From NCBI GenBank assembly GCA_015680685.1, contig MNCI01013586.1, positions 33,157-97,156 of the forward strand: a stretch of DNA of 64,000 bases. Reading direction: 5' to 3'. Shown here one piece after another: positions 1-11,860 of this stretch (positions within the stretch are counted from its first letter, which is position 1; the number at the start of each line of letters is the position of its first letter). Both the position numbers and the translations under genes were made by a program. The notes under the pieces are model-generated. The model was given only the letters and a program-made list of their open reading frames with translations. It did not search any database and was not told the origin of the DNA. This DNA is from Gnetum montanum. Its lineage: Eukaryota; Streptophyta; Gnetopsida; Gnetales; Gnetaceae.

Positions 1-358
1 ATATATATATATAGGATTTGGAATGCAAAGACAATAGAAGGACAGATCCATGAAGCAAAACACATGCTAGACACAATTTTGGCTTCTGTTAATTGCACTG
101 GCATCGTGGAACTTTGACAGTCATTCAACGGCTATGTTGTACCCATTGATAACATCTTAGAAACTGAAACTCTGGGTTAGTAATCATTGTTGCCAAGTTT
201 ATTTTAAGAAAATTAAAATAACAATGCCACTGTTTCATGACCAGGTTATTCTTTTTTTGTTTTAGTTGGTCTTCAAATGCATATTGAAGAAGTGTGAAAA
301 TTACTAAGCATGAATGAAAAACATATGCAAGCTGTAGCGGTGATCATTTCAAGTTTGG
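1..358. other. No recognised gene; (AT)n tract at the left edge
   Basis: Positions 1-13 are an AT dinucleotide run. A short + strand open frame follows (13-114, then 118-177 after a TGA), beginning R-I-W-N-A-K. It matches no family I know and could be upstream exon material of the NLR pseudogene that follows. The rest is AT-rich without a recognisable feature. Confidence 0.4.
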
Positions 359-2008
359 GAGATTGTTGGTTTTATGGTTGGAGAAAATGCATTGGAAAGC
401 TTGTTGAAGAAGGGTATTCTACAGAAGAAGAAGAATGATCTTGTACAGGAAAAAGATGAAACAGTAATGGTTCATGATATTTTGAATACAATGATTTGAT
501 GAAACCAATATGTATTCTATTTGCAATATTTATAATAAGAAAAAGGTTTGGAAACATTAACTTTATTTATTTATTCTTGTAATCTTATTTAAAATGAATT
601 ACAGATGATGATCACTTGGGAGGGTTGTGGATTAGTGAAAGTATAATTTCTTCCAATAATTCATAAAACAAACACCTTACCATCACTCCAAATTATGATA
701 CCTTTATCAAAGTAATCTTATTTATTTTATTGAAAGACTAACGGGTTTTTCTTAAAACAAAAATTATTGATCTTTGTTTTTGTTTTGGTGTAATTGAAGG
801 CCATCAAGGGAATAGAATGGTATGTAGCATATGAAGAGGCAAATGAAGTAGAGTGTGAGGATCTGGATTTGCTGCATTTTTCCTTATAAATTCTCCACAT
901 CAACAGTTGCTCACATGTAAGAAATAGATGCCAATCTATGTTTGTTGAACTTCGAGCATTGGCCGTATCTTGTTCTGAACTGCCATTCACAAGTTTTGAA
1001 GGCTTTACCAATCTCACCACTTTACAACTGAGCAATTGCCATGACTTGACAAAACTTCCATCTAGCATATGTTCATTGAGAAGCTTAAGAATCTTGAGTG
1101 CACTTAGATGTGAAAAGCTTATCAGTTTTCTTAGTGATTTGACAAGTCTTAGCTCCTTGAAGATGCTATCCATTTTTGGCTGTTGCAAATTGAAGGGTTT
1201 GTTGGATGTTGAAAACATGCCACAACATTTAAAATTTCTAAACATATTCTATTGCTATAACATGTGGTTTCCCAAGGATTTGTCCAATTTGAATTATCTA
1301 GAGAATTGTTCTCTGTTGGAGCTATCAATAGAAGATGATGCTGTAGCAGTACTTTTTAAGTTTTCATCAGCCTCATCCCTAAAGAGGTTTTCGCTGTCAG
1401 GCTAGGAGGCTTTGAGAACATTCACAGGTGATTTTGATAAGTTGTAGAATCTTGAGGAGTTACATTTTTCTTCCAAATATCTAACCTAGTTGTCGTTTTA
1501 GCTATTTTAGTATGTTTCAAATTTTTAAAAAGTACATTTGCATTGTTGCTTTGAGTTGAATATTTTATTAGATGAAATTAGGTTGTTGACTAAGCTAGAT
1601 ACATTGGATTTTTCTACTTGTGATCAAGTGAGAGTTCTTCCTGCAACCTTCCAACATCTGACAAGTTTGTCTATGTTGAGAGCAAGTGGGATCACAGACT
1701 TTACGCCTCTATTGTGCTCTTGTTTAGTCAATCTAGAGAACTTGGCCTTACCTAATTGTTTTGAGATGAAGAATCTACTAGAAAATAGAAGTGTGTTATC
1801 CAAATTGAAAACATTAAAGCTTTCCAACTACCCTGGTCTGAGGAATCTGTTTCAAAGTAAAATAATGTTATCAGCATTTCAAATATTGAAATTAGAGGAT
1901 TGCCTAAAGCTAAACAGTCTGCAAGCCAGAAGACATAGGCATGTTACCTAAGTTGAAGGAAGACATAGGCATGTTACCTAAGTTGAAGGAATTGTTTTTA
2001 CACAAGTG
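359..2008 (+). pseudogene. NLR (NB-ARC-LRR) resistance-gene pseudogene, 5' part
   Basis: NLR proteins are intracellular immune receptors. Codons from about 374 to 496 read as the end of an NB-ARC domain: A-L-E-S-L-L-K-K-G-I-L, then V-M-V-H-D-I-L, which is the MHD-type motif closing the nucleotide-binding region. A stop follows at 497-499 and an AT-rich stretch that looks like an intron to about 797. From 798 the frame reads into leucine-rich repeats: L-T-T-L-Q-L-S-N-C and L-P-S-S-I-C-S-L-R-S-L in 938-1402, then a stop, and a second block 1538-1948 with L-D-T-L-D-F-S-T-C. Stops at 1403 and nearby break the gene. The LRR runs up to the cttgt target site, where element A is inserted. The intron between NB-ARC and LRR suits a TIR-type NLR, but the TIR region is not in the window. 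Confidence 0.8.
1931..1990 (+). repeat. 30-bp perfect tandem duplication in the LRR
   Basis: The 30-base unit starting agacataggcatgttaccta occurs twice back to back (1931-1960, 1961-1990) with no mismatch. It adds ten codons in frame within the last LRR unit before the insertion point of element A, so it is younger than most of the decay around it. Confidence 0.9.
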
Positions 2009-2013
2009 CTTGT
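2009..2013 (+). repeat. Target-site duplication, left copy (element A)
   Basis: The five bases cttgt lie directly before the TG of the 5' LTR and recur directly after the CA of the 3' LTR at 20788-20792. This is the size made by Ty3/gypsy integrases. Confidence 0.93.
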
Positions 2014-3485
2014 TGAAACACCATAAAAGTTTGAGTTTAGTACTTCTCCAACAAGAGTTGAGCTAAGTCATGATGCTCCCTAGCATAACTGAAGCTTGAG
2101 GGCCCCACAGACAACTTCAAGCAGAGTCAAACTCAACAAGAAATGGTTCCCTGGGACCCGTAGACGACCACGGCGACATCTGGCATCAAACATGGCAACT
2201 TTGGAGCTTAAGATACTTGGTTCTCACTAAGTATGTAGTATGCAGCATACATGCCCAGCGTGCATGCCTCACATGTACGCTCAGCATGTACGACTGACAT
2301 GTACACCCAGCATGCGATCCCAAAGATAGCATGGAAATGGCACTTCAGAGCAAGAGTTTGTACAAGGCATCAACTCACAGGAATAGAGCAATTATCAGGT
2401 GTCATCATGGGCTCCAGAAAGTCAAATTTTGGTCTCGACATCATGCACTTTGGAGTTCATACATTGAGCATGTACATCCTGCATGCCCAGTGTGTACAAG
2501 CAACGTGTACGCCCAGCGTGTACACCCAGCGTATATGCCCAGTATGTACAATGTGTACGCCCAGTGTATAGCACAACGTATACTAATCAAAGCTCTCTAG
2601 AACCATGTCAGATCAAGGCCAACCGAGCTGAACATCCATAGGTAGCATTCTTGTGACACCCGAATTCAAATCCGAGGGCCGAATGACCTCTTTTGTTTTA
2701 AGTCAAGTCTATACGCCAAGTTCACATGGCCAACGTGTATACGCTAGCATACAATAGTATACGCTGGCGTGCAGCATGCTGTACACTTGTAAAATTTCAT
2801 TCTTTCGCACTCAGTCAATGTGCCACATGTCACCCGACCTTAGAGCCCAGCACTCCATAACCAATCATCCCCTCTCAGATCCAAGTCTAACATCTAAACT
2901 TGTATAAAAACCTCGATTTTTGACCAGATCAAGGTTGGAAAATTTGGAGGCACCTTGGCAAAAGTTCGAGCAACCCACACTGAGAAAATCTAAAACCCTG
3001 CATCCTATGCATTGGACTTTAACCCTGCACGCTGAGCATACAGCCATCATGCTATGCCTGTAGTTCAAATTGGCACACCATCATCCCTCTGCATCCATCG
3101 AGGCTCTTCGTCCGCCTTGTGTTAGGTCCACAACTACGTCCAGACCGGTGCACTGTAATCTACATTATTTTTGCAATAAAGTTGTTTCATTTCTGGTCAA
3201 GATCTGTTACAGTTTTCACCTATTCTCATTTACTTCTGTGTTTGTTTCATTGCATGCTTATATTCCAGTTCACATTTATTACATTGTTTACGCATAACCC
3301 AATGTATTGCATATTGGCATACGTTGGGGAAATCCTTGTCTGACCCATGTGTAGACCATCCAAGGTACTCTACCTTTGTCCATTCCAACTTGCCCTCAAG
3401 CGAAGGTAGGGTCTTTTGTGCTTGTCCAGTGATCTCTTGGTTTCTGTTTCATTCCAGCTAGAGATCGACGATTTTGGATAGTACA
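2014..3485 (+). repeat. 5' LTR of element A
   Basis: Begins tgaaacacc and ends gtaca, so TG...CA (1472 bp), and aligns along its length with 19252-20787. U3 contains short repeats with the word tacgc/gcgta (about 2235-2580). A TATA box (2902-2910) and an AATAAA signal (3175-3180) place R at roughly 2930-3200. Confidence 0.93.
2902..2910 (+). promoter_or_regulatory. TATA box of element A LTR
   Basis: The LTR reads gtataaaaa here, preceded by a CCAAT-type sequence near 2860, and the same arrangement occurs in the 3' LTR at 20203-20211. The AATAAA about 270 bases downstream is consistent with a U3-R-U5 order. Confidence 0.65.
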
Positions 3486-3490
3486 GAAAA

Positions 3491-3509
3491 TGGTGCTAGA
3501 AGGAGGGCC
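3491..3509 (+). other. Primer-binding site, tRNA-Asn type (element A)
   Basis: tggtgctagaaggagggcc starts five bases after the LTR. It is complementary to the 3' end of plant nuclear tRNA-Asn(GTT) as I recall it, with one C-to-T change; element B keeps tggcgctagaaggagggcc. The five-base spacer is the same in both elements. Confidence 0.75.
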
Positions 3510-3637
3510 TAAAACTATTTAAACTTACTTTGATCTCATACCTTGGTCCTCCCAGATTCACATCGCGCTGACACCAAACCCGAATTTGAAATTCCCAGAT
3601 TTGTACCCCGTTCGATAAAATTTTAAAACGTCTACAT

Positions 3638-4075
3638 GCTGCTCAGTATACGTTGTACGCTGTAGACCCTGTCTACACACTGCTCAGCCTACCTATACGT
3701 TGTACGTTGTAGACCTTGTCTACACACTGCTCAACCTACCTATATGTTGTACGCTGTAGACCCTGTCTACACGCTGCTCAGTATACGCTGTACGCTATAG
3801 ACCCTGTCTACGCATTGCTTAGTGTACGTTGTATGTTGTAGACCCTGTCTACGTGCTCCTCAGTATACGCTGTACGCTATAGACATTGTCTACACACTGC
3901 TCAGCCTACCTGTACGCTGTACGTTGTAGACCCTGTCTACACGCTGCTCAGCCTACCTGTACGCTGTACACTGTAGACCTTGTCTACACGCTGCTCAGCC
4001 TACCTGTACACTGTAGACCCTATCTACACATTGCTCAGCCTACCTGTACGCTGTACACTATCTCTATACGCTGGT
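3638..4075 (+). repeat. Leader minisatellite of element A, 41-47 bp unit
   Basis: About ten degenerate copies of a unit built as tgctcag, cctacc, tgtacgctgtacgctgtag, accctgtctacac. Units with and without the cctacc segment alternate, giving 41- or 47-base periods. It lies in the untranslated leader just before gag. Open frames across it are artefacts of the periodicity. Confidence 0.85.
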
Positions 4076-4197
4076 CGTTGAAGCCTATACGCTGAGATCC
4101 AGTCTATACGCTGTACGCTGCGAACTTAGGTGTATACTCTGATAAGTATACTAATTTCATATCCCTTCCACCGTGTTATATTCACAACCATTTCATC

Positions 4198-6530
4198 ATG
4201 AACACTGCGAACACCAACACTTCAACCAAGCCCATCACAGATATTGTAGGCCCCATGGTCGTTCAACAACATGTAGTACAACCCACGGCAGGGCCTCGTC
4301 AGTCTCTTAGACTGCAAGGGAGGAACCCATCATTTAACATTATAACCGAGGAGCAATACAATTTCATATGCATAAAAATACAAGCTGGCCTAGCCGTGGA
4401 TCAAACCGAAATGGAGGTTAAGAGATAATACGAATTGTTTCATAGGGGAGGAAATGAGTTCATCCCTTCCCCGTATGATATCATCCCTCTCCCAGAGTAG
4501 TACTCTGAGCTCATCTCACAGCTCCTCCTACTAAGGAGTTAGTCTCTGGACCAGTNTAGTAGTACTCTGAGCTCATCTCACAGCTCCTCCTACTAAGGAG
4601 TTAGTCTCTGGACCAGTCTATGACAAATCCTCAATTGGAAGAGGAGGATGGCTTTGCAGCTCAGTCCGAGCATGAAGATTCGTACCATACCCTCAGCCCC
4701 CAAACCTATGCAAACCCATTGTTTCACCCATTCACAGGGGAAGCTACGTTCCTCCAGCCATTTAAAATCACCTAAGCATAGATACCTCAACAGGAACCAT
4801 CCATGCTTATCCCTACTCCTCCTGTAATCGATACACAACTCAACACACTTCCCCTTGCTATTCCCCCTGTTGCAATAGTATCCCCATTCTCACAAATACA
4901 AACTCCTCAAAATAATGTAGGAGTAACCTTCCCACCTAGAGTGATCGGGATGCCGCATGTGATACCAACTTCTACATCCGCTTATTATATACCATGGATC
5001 CATACCCAAGGAGCCCCTTTCACCACTGTAACTCAACAAGTTCAGAGTGTCCCTACACAAAGTGTGACTGGGCAATGGGTTGCGATTGGTTCTCAACTGC
5101 ATCAACCCCCTCACTATAACATACCGCCTCACACAATTCTACCCACTAACATCCGTCAAGTACAACCAGAACAACAATCCCTTAGCTACAATGTATCATC
5201 CTTGGTACCACCCACCACAAATGTTCCACAAGCACAACCTCCAACCACACAACTTTCTTCATTCCAGCCCACTGTTCAACAATCTAACTTGCATACTGTA
5301 CATTATCATCAACCTACTATCTCACCTAGTGCTCAAGACTGGGCTGATGCCAAACAACTAATGCAGGAACTAACTGACGAGGTCAAACGCCTCAAAACAA
5401 GCACCGATGGAGAGCTTAAGGTAGTGGACTTCTATCACTATGACCCTATCAGCTCTTCAGTTCAGCCTCTAACACTACCTAAGGGTGTTTCCTTACCCAC
5501 AGTGACTAAATACAATGGGGAGACAGACCCCAATGCTCGCCTTATAATGTTTAGATTAGAATGCATGCTACTTCAGGTGTGGCCACACGCCATTTTATGA
5601 GTGTTTTCCATGTCCCTCATAGGGAGAGCACTTGATTGGTATCGGTTCTTGCCCTGAAACTCAATATCTTCTCTAGAAGATTTGTTACACCAATTCTTTA
5701 CCAAGTTCAAGTATAACTTGAAGCCTGAAGCAACACTTGACAACCTCATACAGGTCAAGCAAGCACCGCTTGAACCTGTCCAAAAATTCATTCAACTGTG
5801 GAGTGCTGCCCTCAACGAGCTCCACAAGCCAATCCAAGAGACGTATCTCCTCACCATCCTAAAAGGGATTGTCAATGATTTTGTCAAGTCCAAATTATAT
5901 TATCTCAATGCACGCACTCTTAGTCAAGCGTTTGTACAAATCAAGAACATAGAGAAGGTAGCCCAAAACAACCATGACCCTGCATATTTAGCCTTTAAAA
6001 ACCAACATAATAAGAAAGACAAAGAAAAGGCTAAAAAAACTATAGCAGAAGTAGCAGAAACACAATAAGCGAATGCGGGACAACAAGGCAAACCGCTTGT
6101 TGCCCCTACTAATTACGCTAGACCCACTCCTGTGGTGGCACCCGAATCATCCACATCACAAAATCCTACACCGAGTCATGTGAGAAACTTCGAGAGGAGG
6201 GACCGCTCTCAATACACACTGTTGCCCATGAAACCCTCGTAATTATTCAACCAACTCTTGAAGGCCGGACTGATGAAACATAAACAATTGTCTCCCATAG
6301 CAATCCAAAGACATGATCAGTTCTGTCAATTGGTTCAGAACCCAAGCCTGGCAATGCCAGATGAACCCCTAGTCCCAAAGGGCTTTAGAATGGACCATTT
6401 TTGTGATTATCATCAATGTAATGGGCATGGCACTGACTATTGTTTCACCATAAAACAAGATATCCAACGGATGATCGACGAAGGTCAAATCACTTTTGAT
6501 GAAGCCAACCCGATCCAACCACAAAACTAG
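4198..6530 (+). pseudogene. gag: gag of element A (nonsense-riddled)
   Basis: Gag forms the particle that packages element RNA. The start is ATG 4198 (M-N-T-A-N-T), because the following block with Q-S-L-R-L-Q-G and E-Q-Y-N-F-I-C also begins gag of element B (49103). A Pro/Gln-rich stretch (4803-5330) is followed by the gag core (5400-5990, with V-D-F-Y and L-T-L-P-K-G-V, then A-L-D-W-Y). A zinc-knuckle-like C-x2-H-x4-H-x4-C follows at about 6400-6445 (C-D-Y-H-Q-C-N-G-H-G-T-D-Y-C). The frame is +1 before the N-linked duplication at 4498-4617 and +3 after it. The 62-bp offset accounts exactly for this, so the only real breaks are stop codons (for example TAA 4426). Confidence 0.85.
4498..4617. 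repeat. N-linked 58-bp direct duplication (probable assembly join)
   Basis: Bases 4498-4555 recur at 4560-4617, separated by an N at 4556 plus tag. The 62-base offset shifts the gag frame by exactly the amount seen between the upstream and downstream reading frames. A single unresolved base between identical ends suggests two contigs joined without merging their overlap. Confidence 0.85.
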
Positions 6531-6656
6531 GCCATGGACGTATATAAAGATCCTCTAAATACTAAAGAAGCACCATATGTAATTAACACCATCTACTTCA
6601 ATAACGAACCGGAAACACCTAGGATTAACACCATCCATTCCCATCATGAGTAGCAA

Positions 6657-7130
6657 ATGCCAAAGAGACCATTTGTGGTGCATATTCCTTCCACTGTACA
6701 AACACCTGTGCCTCAACCATCATACTCCCCACAAAAACCTTATGTCATCCGAATACCCCCCATCATACCAACTTCTATCATACCACCACATGAAAAACCA
6801 TACGTGGTGCATGTACCTCCCGCCACTACTACCGCAAACACACAATCACCTCTTACCTGGCCTATTCCCTACGTAGTCTGAGTGTCACCTGTAGTTGCAA
6901 CTACGGGGGTACAACCCCCAGCTAGTCCAACACCATATTTTTTTAGGATACCCGAACGCTCTAATGACCACCAATCCTCCACTCCGCAAACACAAAATAG
7001 GCCAACCCCCTATGTTGTTAAGGTGCCTAGGCAGCCTAACACTCAACCCCATTTAATTGGCCAACCGCAACCCCATCCTACTGCATACATCATACGGGTT
7101 CCAAAGCAACCTAAAGTCCAGAAACCAACT
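6657..7130 (+). other. Pro-rich linker with repeated P-Y-V-V-x-[VI]-P motifs
   Basis: Between the zinc knuckle and the protease the frame repeats a short motif: R-P-F-V-V-H-I-P, K-P-Y-V-I-R-I-P, K-P-Y-V-V-H-V-P, T-P-Y-F-F-R-I-P, T-P-Y-V-V-K-V-P, T-A-Y-I-I-R-V-P. Spacing is irregular (about 15-35 residues, Pro/Gln/Thr rich). Element B has the same type (P-F-V-I-R-S-P, P-F-I-I-R-M-S-P, P-F-I-I-R-I-P). The role is unknown; the pattern resembles tandem short linear motifs more than a folded domain. Confidence 0.75.
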
Positions 7131-7469
7131 ATTCCCCCACGCCACACACGAGAACGCCTAGCAGACAAGCTTACCCGGGAACGCTTGGAGAAGAAACATC
7201 AACTACTAGCCTTAGGACCCCCCAAGCCTACCCCACTAAGCGCAACACCCATGACATCACCTAACAATAAACCAAACACAAGAAATGAGGGTGAATCATC
7301 TAGAAAGCACGATACATCTAGATCAACGGCTATGGATAAAAATGATAAACCAACTATGCATGAGATAAAATTGTTTGGCCCGATGGACCAAATAACTAGC
7401 GACAAACATACGTCCAGCAGTAAAGATTTAGCAACAGCTTTAACACAGGTCATGCAGGCTCTTAAATAG

Positions 7470-8468
7470 AAAAATACTTTATTAAGCTTATACGACCTGG
7501 TGTTACCCTCTCAAACCCATCGTGAAGCCCTAGTGCGCATGTTGACATCCATCCCAGTAAGCGAAGACTTACCTCCAAATGAACCTTCAATTCATGTGGT
7601 AATGCATTCGCCTCAAGGATCGACTCCTAAGTCACTAGGTTTCCACAATGATAACATCAAAATGGATGAGAAAATAGGAGAAGTGACAATCTCACCTATG
7701 TTCATAACGATACAAGTAAATCAATTCAAGATACATAGAGTGCATGTAGATGACGGAGCCGCTACAAACGTAGTACCCTATCCCATCGTCGAATAATTAG
7801 GGCTTACGGAACTAATTAGACCAATCGCCACAACGTGTTTGAAATCGTTCAGTGGATCACGCGTAGTAGTAAAAGGAACCATAACTTTGGACTTTATAAC
7901 AGGGGATCAATTCCCCACATCCGCTCACTTTGTGATCATCGATGAAATGCCAGGGTTCAATTTAATACTGGGAAGGCCCTAGTTAGCCCAACTGAAAGGA
8001 GTCTCTTCCCCCATACACCAAGAGATTCACTTGCCTTATGAAGGTGGTGAAATCATTATACACGGGGAGGCTACTACACCTACCATCTCATCACATACAG
8101 ATACAAACCAAGGCTTAGAAGTTAAGTTTGAAGAGGCTAAACAAGATGATACAAACAAACAACAAGCATGCACGCAACCAATAAGCAATGATCCATTAAA
8201 TAGAAAGAAACATTTACCCAACACAGAAATACTTGGGCCTGAAATTGTACATACACCACCTAACCTAGAAACTACAACAAACGTAGAAACTACAGTTCAT
8301 GCAGAAACACCAGAAAGCACCAGTGCGGGAACTGTTCCATCAGACGTCCCTTGGGCCAAATTACCATTCAACGTGATCAGTGAAGGAGACGTTGAATATA
8401 GAATCATACCCACTAACGCCACTCCTAATGTTAAGATGAGAAAAATAAAAAAATTACTAAACCAATAA
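7470..8468 (+). pseudogene. Aspartic protease region of element A
   Basis: Retropepsin-like protease that would mature the Gag-Pol products. The active-site motif reads V-D-D-G-A-A-T-N-V (D-D-G at 7749-7757), a Tat-lineage variant of the usual D-S/T-G. Downstream are F-N-L-I-L-G-R-P and, after a TAG at the position of a conserved Trp, the H-Q-E-I-H-L-P and I-I-H-G-E segments typical of Tat elements. The block ends with L-P-F-N-V and K-L-L-N-Q then TAA at 8466. Element B stops at the equivalent residue (45502), so gag-protease is a separate frame from pol. Stops at 7467 and 7794 interrupt it. Confidence 0.8.
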
Positions 8469-9093
8469 ATGACATTCATAGTTCGAAATGACGTTAAACT
8501 ATCACATGTCCACAATGACATAAAACTAGCTATGATCAAAAATGGTCGATCTACCAAGAAATCCACCAGTGTCACTTGAAACTTCCCTTGTTTACACATG
8601 GCCCGAAATGGCCTTAAACTGGTGCATGGGGCCAAAAATGGCCTTAAACTAAACCATTTGCTTATACTTTATTTTTCTCGAAAATTCAAGTTCATTGTTC
8701 GAATTTATGCTTATATTGTCATGTTATCAATAACAGTTTTTCTTCACATTTTCCTTTTCACAATTATCCTTCGATTATAATTACATCCCTACTTGCATTT
8801 CCACTTTGTGCATTACACTTAAACAACAAAATAAACCAAAAAATTTTACATTGGCGCATCATGTTTACATTTAAACAACAAGAGCCAAAAGAACAATTTT
8901 TTTTTTCCTTTCTACATTTGAACAAACTCAAAATTCACAAAAAAAAAATACAGAAATATATATATATGTAGTCATATACTATTAGACAAGTACAACAGTT
9001 AACTGATTCCATTCAGTTCAATACAACCCAAGGCAAAACATTCAATTTATGATTCATGTAAAAATATTGGCCAGGATAGTTTCAAAATGAAAA
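8469..9093. other. Spacer after protease: TTAAACT-type repeats, then AT-rich DNA
   Basis: Degenerate units with the core cttaaact/gttaaact occur at 8490-8660 (for example aaatggccttaaactgg), like those before RT and in the 3' region. AT-rich sequence follows to 9093 and would be the 3' untranslated region of the antisense gene. An ataaat near 9050 (minus strand) is a possible polyadenylation signal. No other gene seen. Confidence 0.5.
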
Positions 9094-9286
9094 CTAAACA
9101 TCAGGGATGGGAGGGCTGTCCCCTTCAGACTCGCCAGCACTATGGGTCCCTGCTCCGCTGGGGCCACCTTCTTGAATATCGTCATTGCCCTAACCCTATG
9201 AAAAGATAAGAGAAAATAATCAATACAAAAAGAAAAGAGAAAAATCCCAAAAGTTATTCAATGAACAAAAGTCATAAACTGCTTAC

Positions 9287-10071
9287 CGTAGGAGACCCCC
9301 CTACACCGAATTCCAACCGATGGAGAATTTCTTCCTCAGAAACACTAGCCCATTCAGTCCCATCGAGGCCCAGATTGACATTCGCTAAGGCCTTCCCTTT
9401 GTCAATCGCCGACCATGTGGGACGTTTCAAGGAAAATTCACCCACAGAGACCTCTCCAGAAGCAGTCGTAATTACCCTCTTGGGTGATTCCATCTCAACA
9501 ATGGTATTCTTAGCAAACATATCAAATGCAAAACATAGACCTAGACCCTCTACGAACATCTCAAGCTGACGCTTCTCTATAGATACTTCTTTTAATAACT
9601 TCTTGTAATGATGCATATGATTCTTCTCATCTTGACCCCACTTCTGCACCTTGGAAGTGAAAGCCTTCCAATCCTGATACTTGAGGTTCAGTAAATCTAT
9701 CTGGGCCTTATGCTCTGCTAGCTTTTGAGTCAGTGATGCATGGTGATTTAGCAAGTTCCAATATCTGGTATAAGTGATCTCAGAAGTTCGCCAAGAATGA
9801 TCACCTGTTAATCTGGCCGAGGCAAACTCATAACGAGCTTTAAGATCATCACATTCAGCCAATAACTCAGAAACTTCTTTTTCCCTTGCCTGGATCTGCA
9901 ACCATAGCTATTCAATGGAGTGCCTATAGGTCCAAAGTGATTTGGCATTATGCACAAGACATTTCGCAACCTTGTCATAGACTTGTCTCGGTACCTATTC
10001 AACTTCTGGCAGTAGTGCAGGCAAGCTGTCAATACAAACAGCCTCAGATGGATCCCACTTCAGTTTAGCCC
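9287..10071 (-). other. Exon 7 of the antisense gene: coiled-coil region
   Basis: 261 codons. After A-K-L-K-W-D-P-S-E the exon contains a long heptad-like segment (L-W-L-Q-I-Q-A-R-E-K-E-V onward, with L-L-A-E-C-D-D-L-K-A-R-Y-E and S-L-T-Q-K-L-A-E-H-K-A-Q), which I read as a coiled coil of about 120 residues. It ends in F-G-V-G-G-S-P-T. TAG codons at 9997 and 9910 interrupt it. The last exon (9189-9094) adds an acidic Gly/Ser/Pro tail. Confidence 0.7.
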
Positions 10072-10456
10072 CTACCCACATGAAAAGAATAGGCATTAGA
10101 TCTTAGATGGCAAGAAAGAATGTGAAACTTGAAGGTAGCAAAACACTTGAGACATCTGTACCTATTTCAGGGTGAGCTTGCTGAATGTGTTCGACCACCT
10201 CATCGACGATACTGGTGATGAAATCCATTTTTCTTGGCATCTTGGTCCAAGTAAATGGTTCATGAGTGTGAGATGGATTAGCCTCAGTGGTCATTTCATG
10301 GGGAACCACTATCATAGGCACTTCTAACTGCATGGTAGGAATCATCCTAGTTTCAATATCTTCGTCTGGAAGTGATAAAAAACATAAAATTAAAACACCA
10401 CATAATGGAAACAACGATTCACAAGGCAATGAAATAAAAAAAAAAAGAAAATATAC

Positions 10457-10705
10457 CGGATTCTCTATTCCCTTCCCAGATCGGAGGGTCACCAAGGTCC
10501 AATCTTCCCTTAAGGAAGCTATTAAATATTTCATCAACACCATCTCGGTCATCAACTAGTTCTATCTTCGTGGTGTCTTCCGCCAGTTCTTCGATCACTT
10601 CCACCTGATCTTTGCTGACCTCTTCCTCCTCAATTAAATCCATTGGGACTTCCTCCTCCTCGATAATCATTTCTAGCTCCCGTCTTCTCACTTCCTGGGT
10701 CAGGT
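10457..10705 (-). other. Exon 5 of the antisense gene: acidic segment
   Basis: Highly acidic stretch (I-I-E-E-E-E-V-P-M-D-L-I-E-E-E-E-V) with two near-identical blocks about 11 residues apart, suggesting a small internal duplication. The exon is bounded by a cttcag acceptor and a gtatat donor and joins both neighbours in phase. Likely disordered; no function inferred. Confidence 0.7.
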
Positions 10706-10807
10706 CTGAAGACATTGGTCTCATGGAAATGGTCAAAAAGAAAAAAACAATGAATAAGACAAAAATAACGATAATGGAAATAAAATAAGTGTATCAAGCT
10801 TACTTAC

Positions 10808-11860
10808 CTCAAGCAGGCATTTTAAATCATATACGCTTCACCCTCGGCTCTTCTACAGTTGAGGCCACCTCTTTAGGGTGTTCGCTCTTCTGAATCTTCG
10901 ATTTGGCTTTCCAGATGGTCTCCTTGATCACCCGATCAGCCCTCCTAGCAGTGTAGGGCACATTGTCTGGTTCCAACCCCACACTGTCACATGTATGGAT
11001 TGAAGTACTAGATGACCCCTCTATTGTGATGGAAACCGATTCATCGATCCCCTCAGGTGCATCTTGAGACTCAGCTACCTTGAACAAATGGTTAATCTGT
11101 GGGCGAGATAATTGAGTACGATCCCGCAAAACATATTTGTTATCTGCACGAACCACCAAAAACTCAGCCAAGTGATGTAGATAACTAGAGAAGAACACGA
11201 AAGTAAAATGGAACTGTGCCTCAATGTTTGAACACAACTGCACTATCTTCCCATGGAAACGTGACAACAAAAATTGGTCCCAATTATAACGTATCCCGAC
11301 CTCTAAAATGGTCTGCATGATGTGCACGTCCTCCACCCCAAGACTCTTCACTTGAGACAAGGATTTAGAAAACACCCGTGCCCTAAACAGGGGATAGAAT
11401 TCATTAACTTCCACCACCTTAGATGTTCCCTGCATAGGGAACCCCTTAGAGCCCTTGAGAATGCCCAACCAATCTTCCAGATCACACACCACATGGAGCT
11501 CCTTCTATGCCTTGTCCAAAACCACGTTCACACCATCTGCCAAGACATCGAAGAGGTCTAAAAAGAACTCAGCTGATAGATGAAAAATTATTTTGACACC
11601 CTTGATACAGGTGTTGTAGTAAATGATAGAGTTGTCGAACGAATCAACAATTCCAGTCATTTTAGCTACAGAGACATCAGGGCTTGGGGTTGTGAATAGC
11701 TCCATAAGGCCGACATCATTCAAACAATGGACAATAGGTGGTGGGGCACTGGTATGCAACCATCGCTACACCTTGCTGACTTCCCCAAATTTCATCGACA
11801 GGGTGCTCTCAGTCCACCCTGTCATAATAGGGTCTCCGCCGGGGGGGAGGGGGGTGTTAA
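10808..11860 (-). other. Exon 4 of the antisense gene: central globular region
   Basis: The largest exon (350 codons) starts after a polypyrimidine acceptor with a Pro-rich run coded by a C-tract (G-run on the + strand at 11841-11854). It reads W-T-E-S-T-L-S-M-K-F-G-E, then R-W-L-H-T-S-A-P-P-P, then F-H-L-S-A-E-F-F-L-D-L-F-D-V, a mixed alpha/beta composition typical of a folded domain. The C-terminal third turns Ser/Glu/Lys rich. Four of the seven nonsense codons of the gene are here. I cannot assign a fold by eye. Confidence 0.7.
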
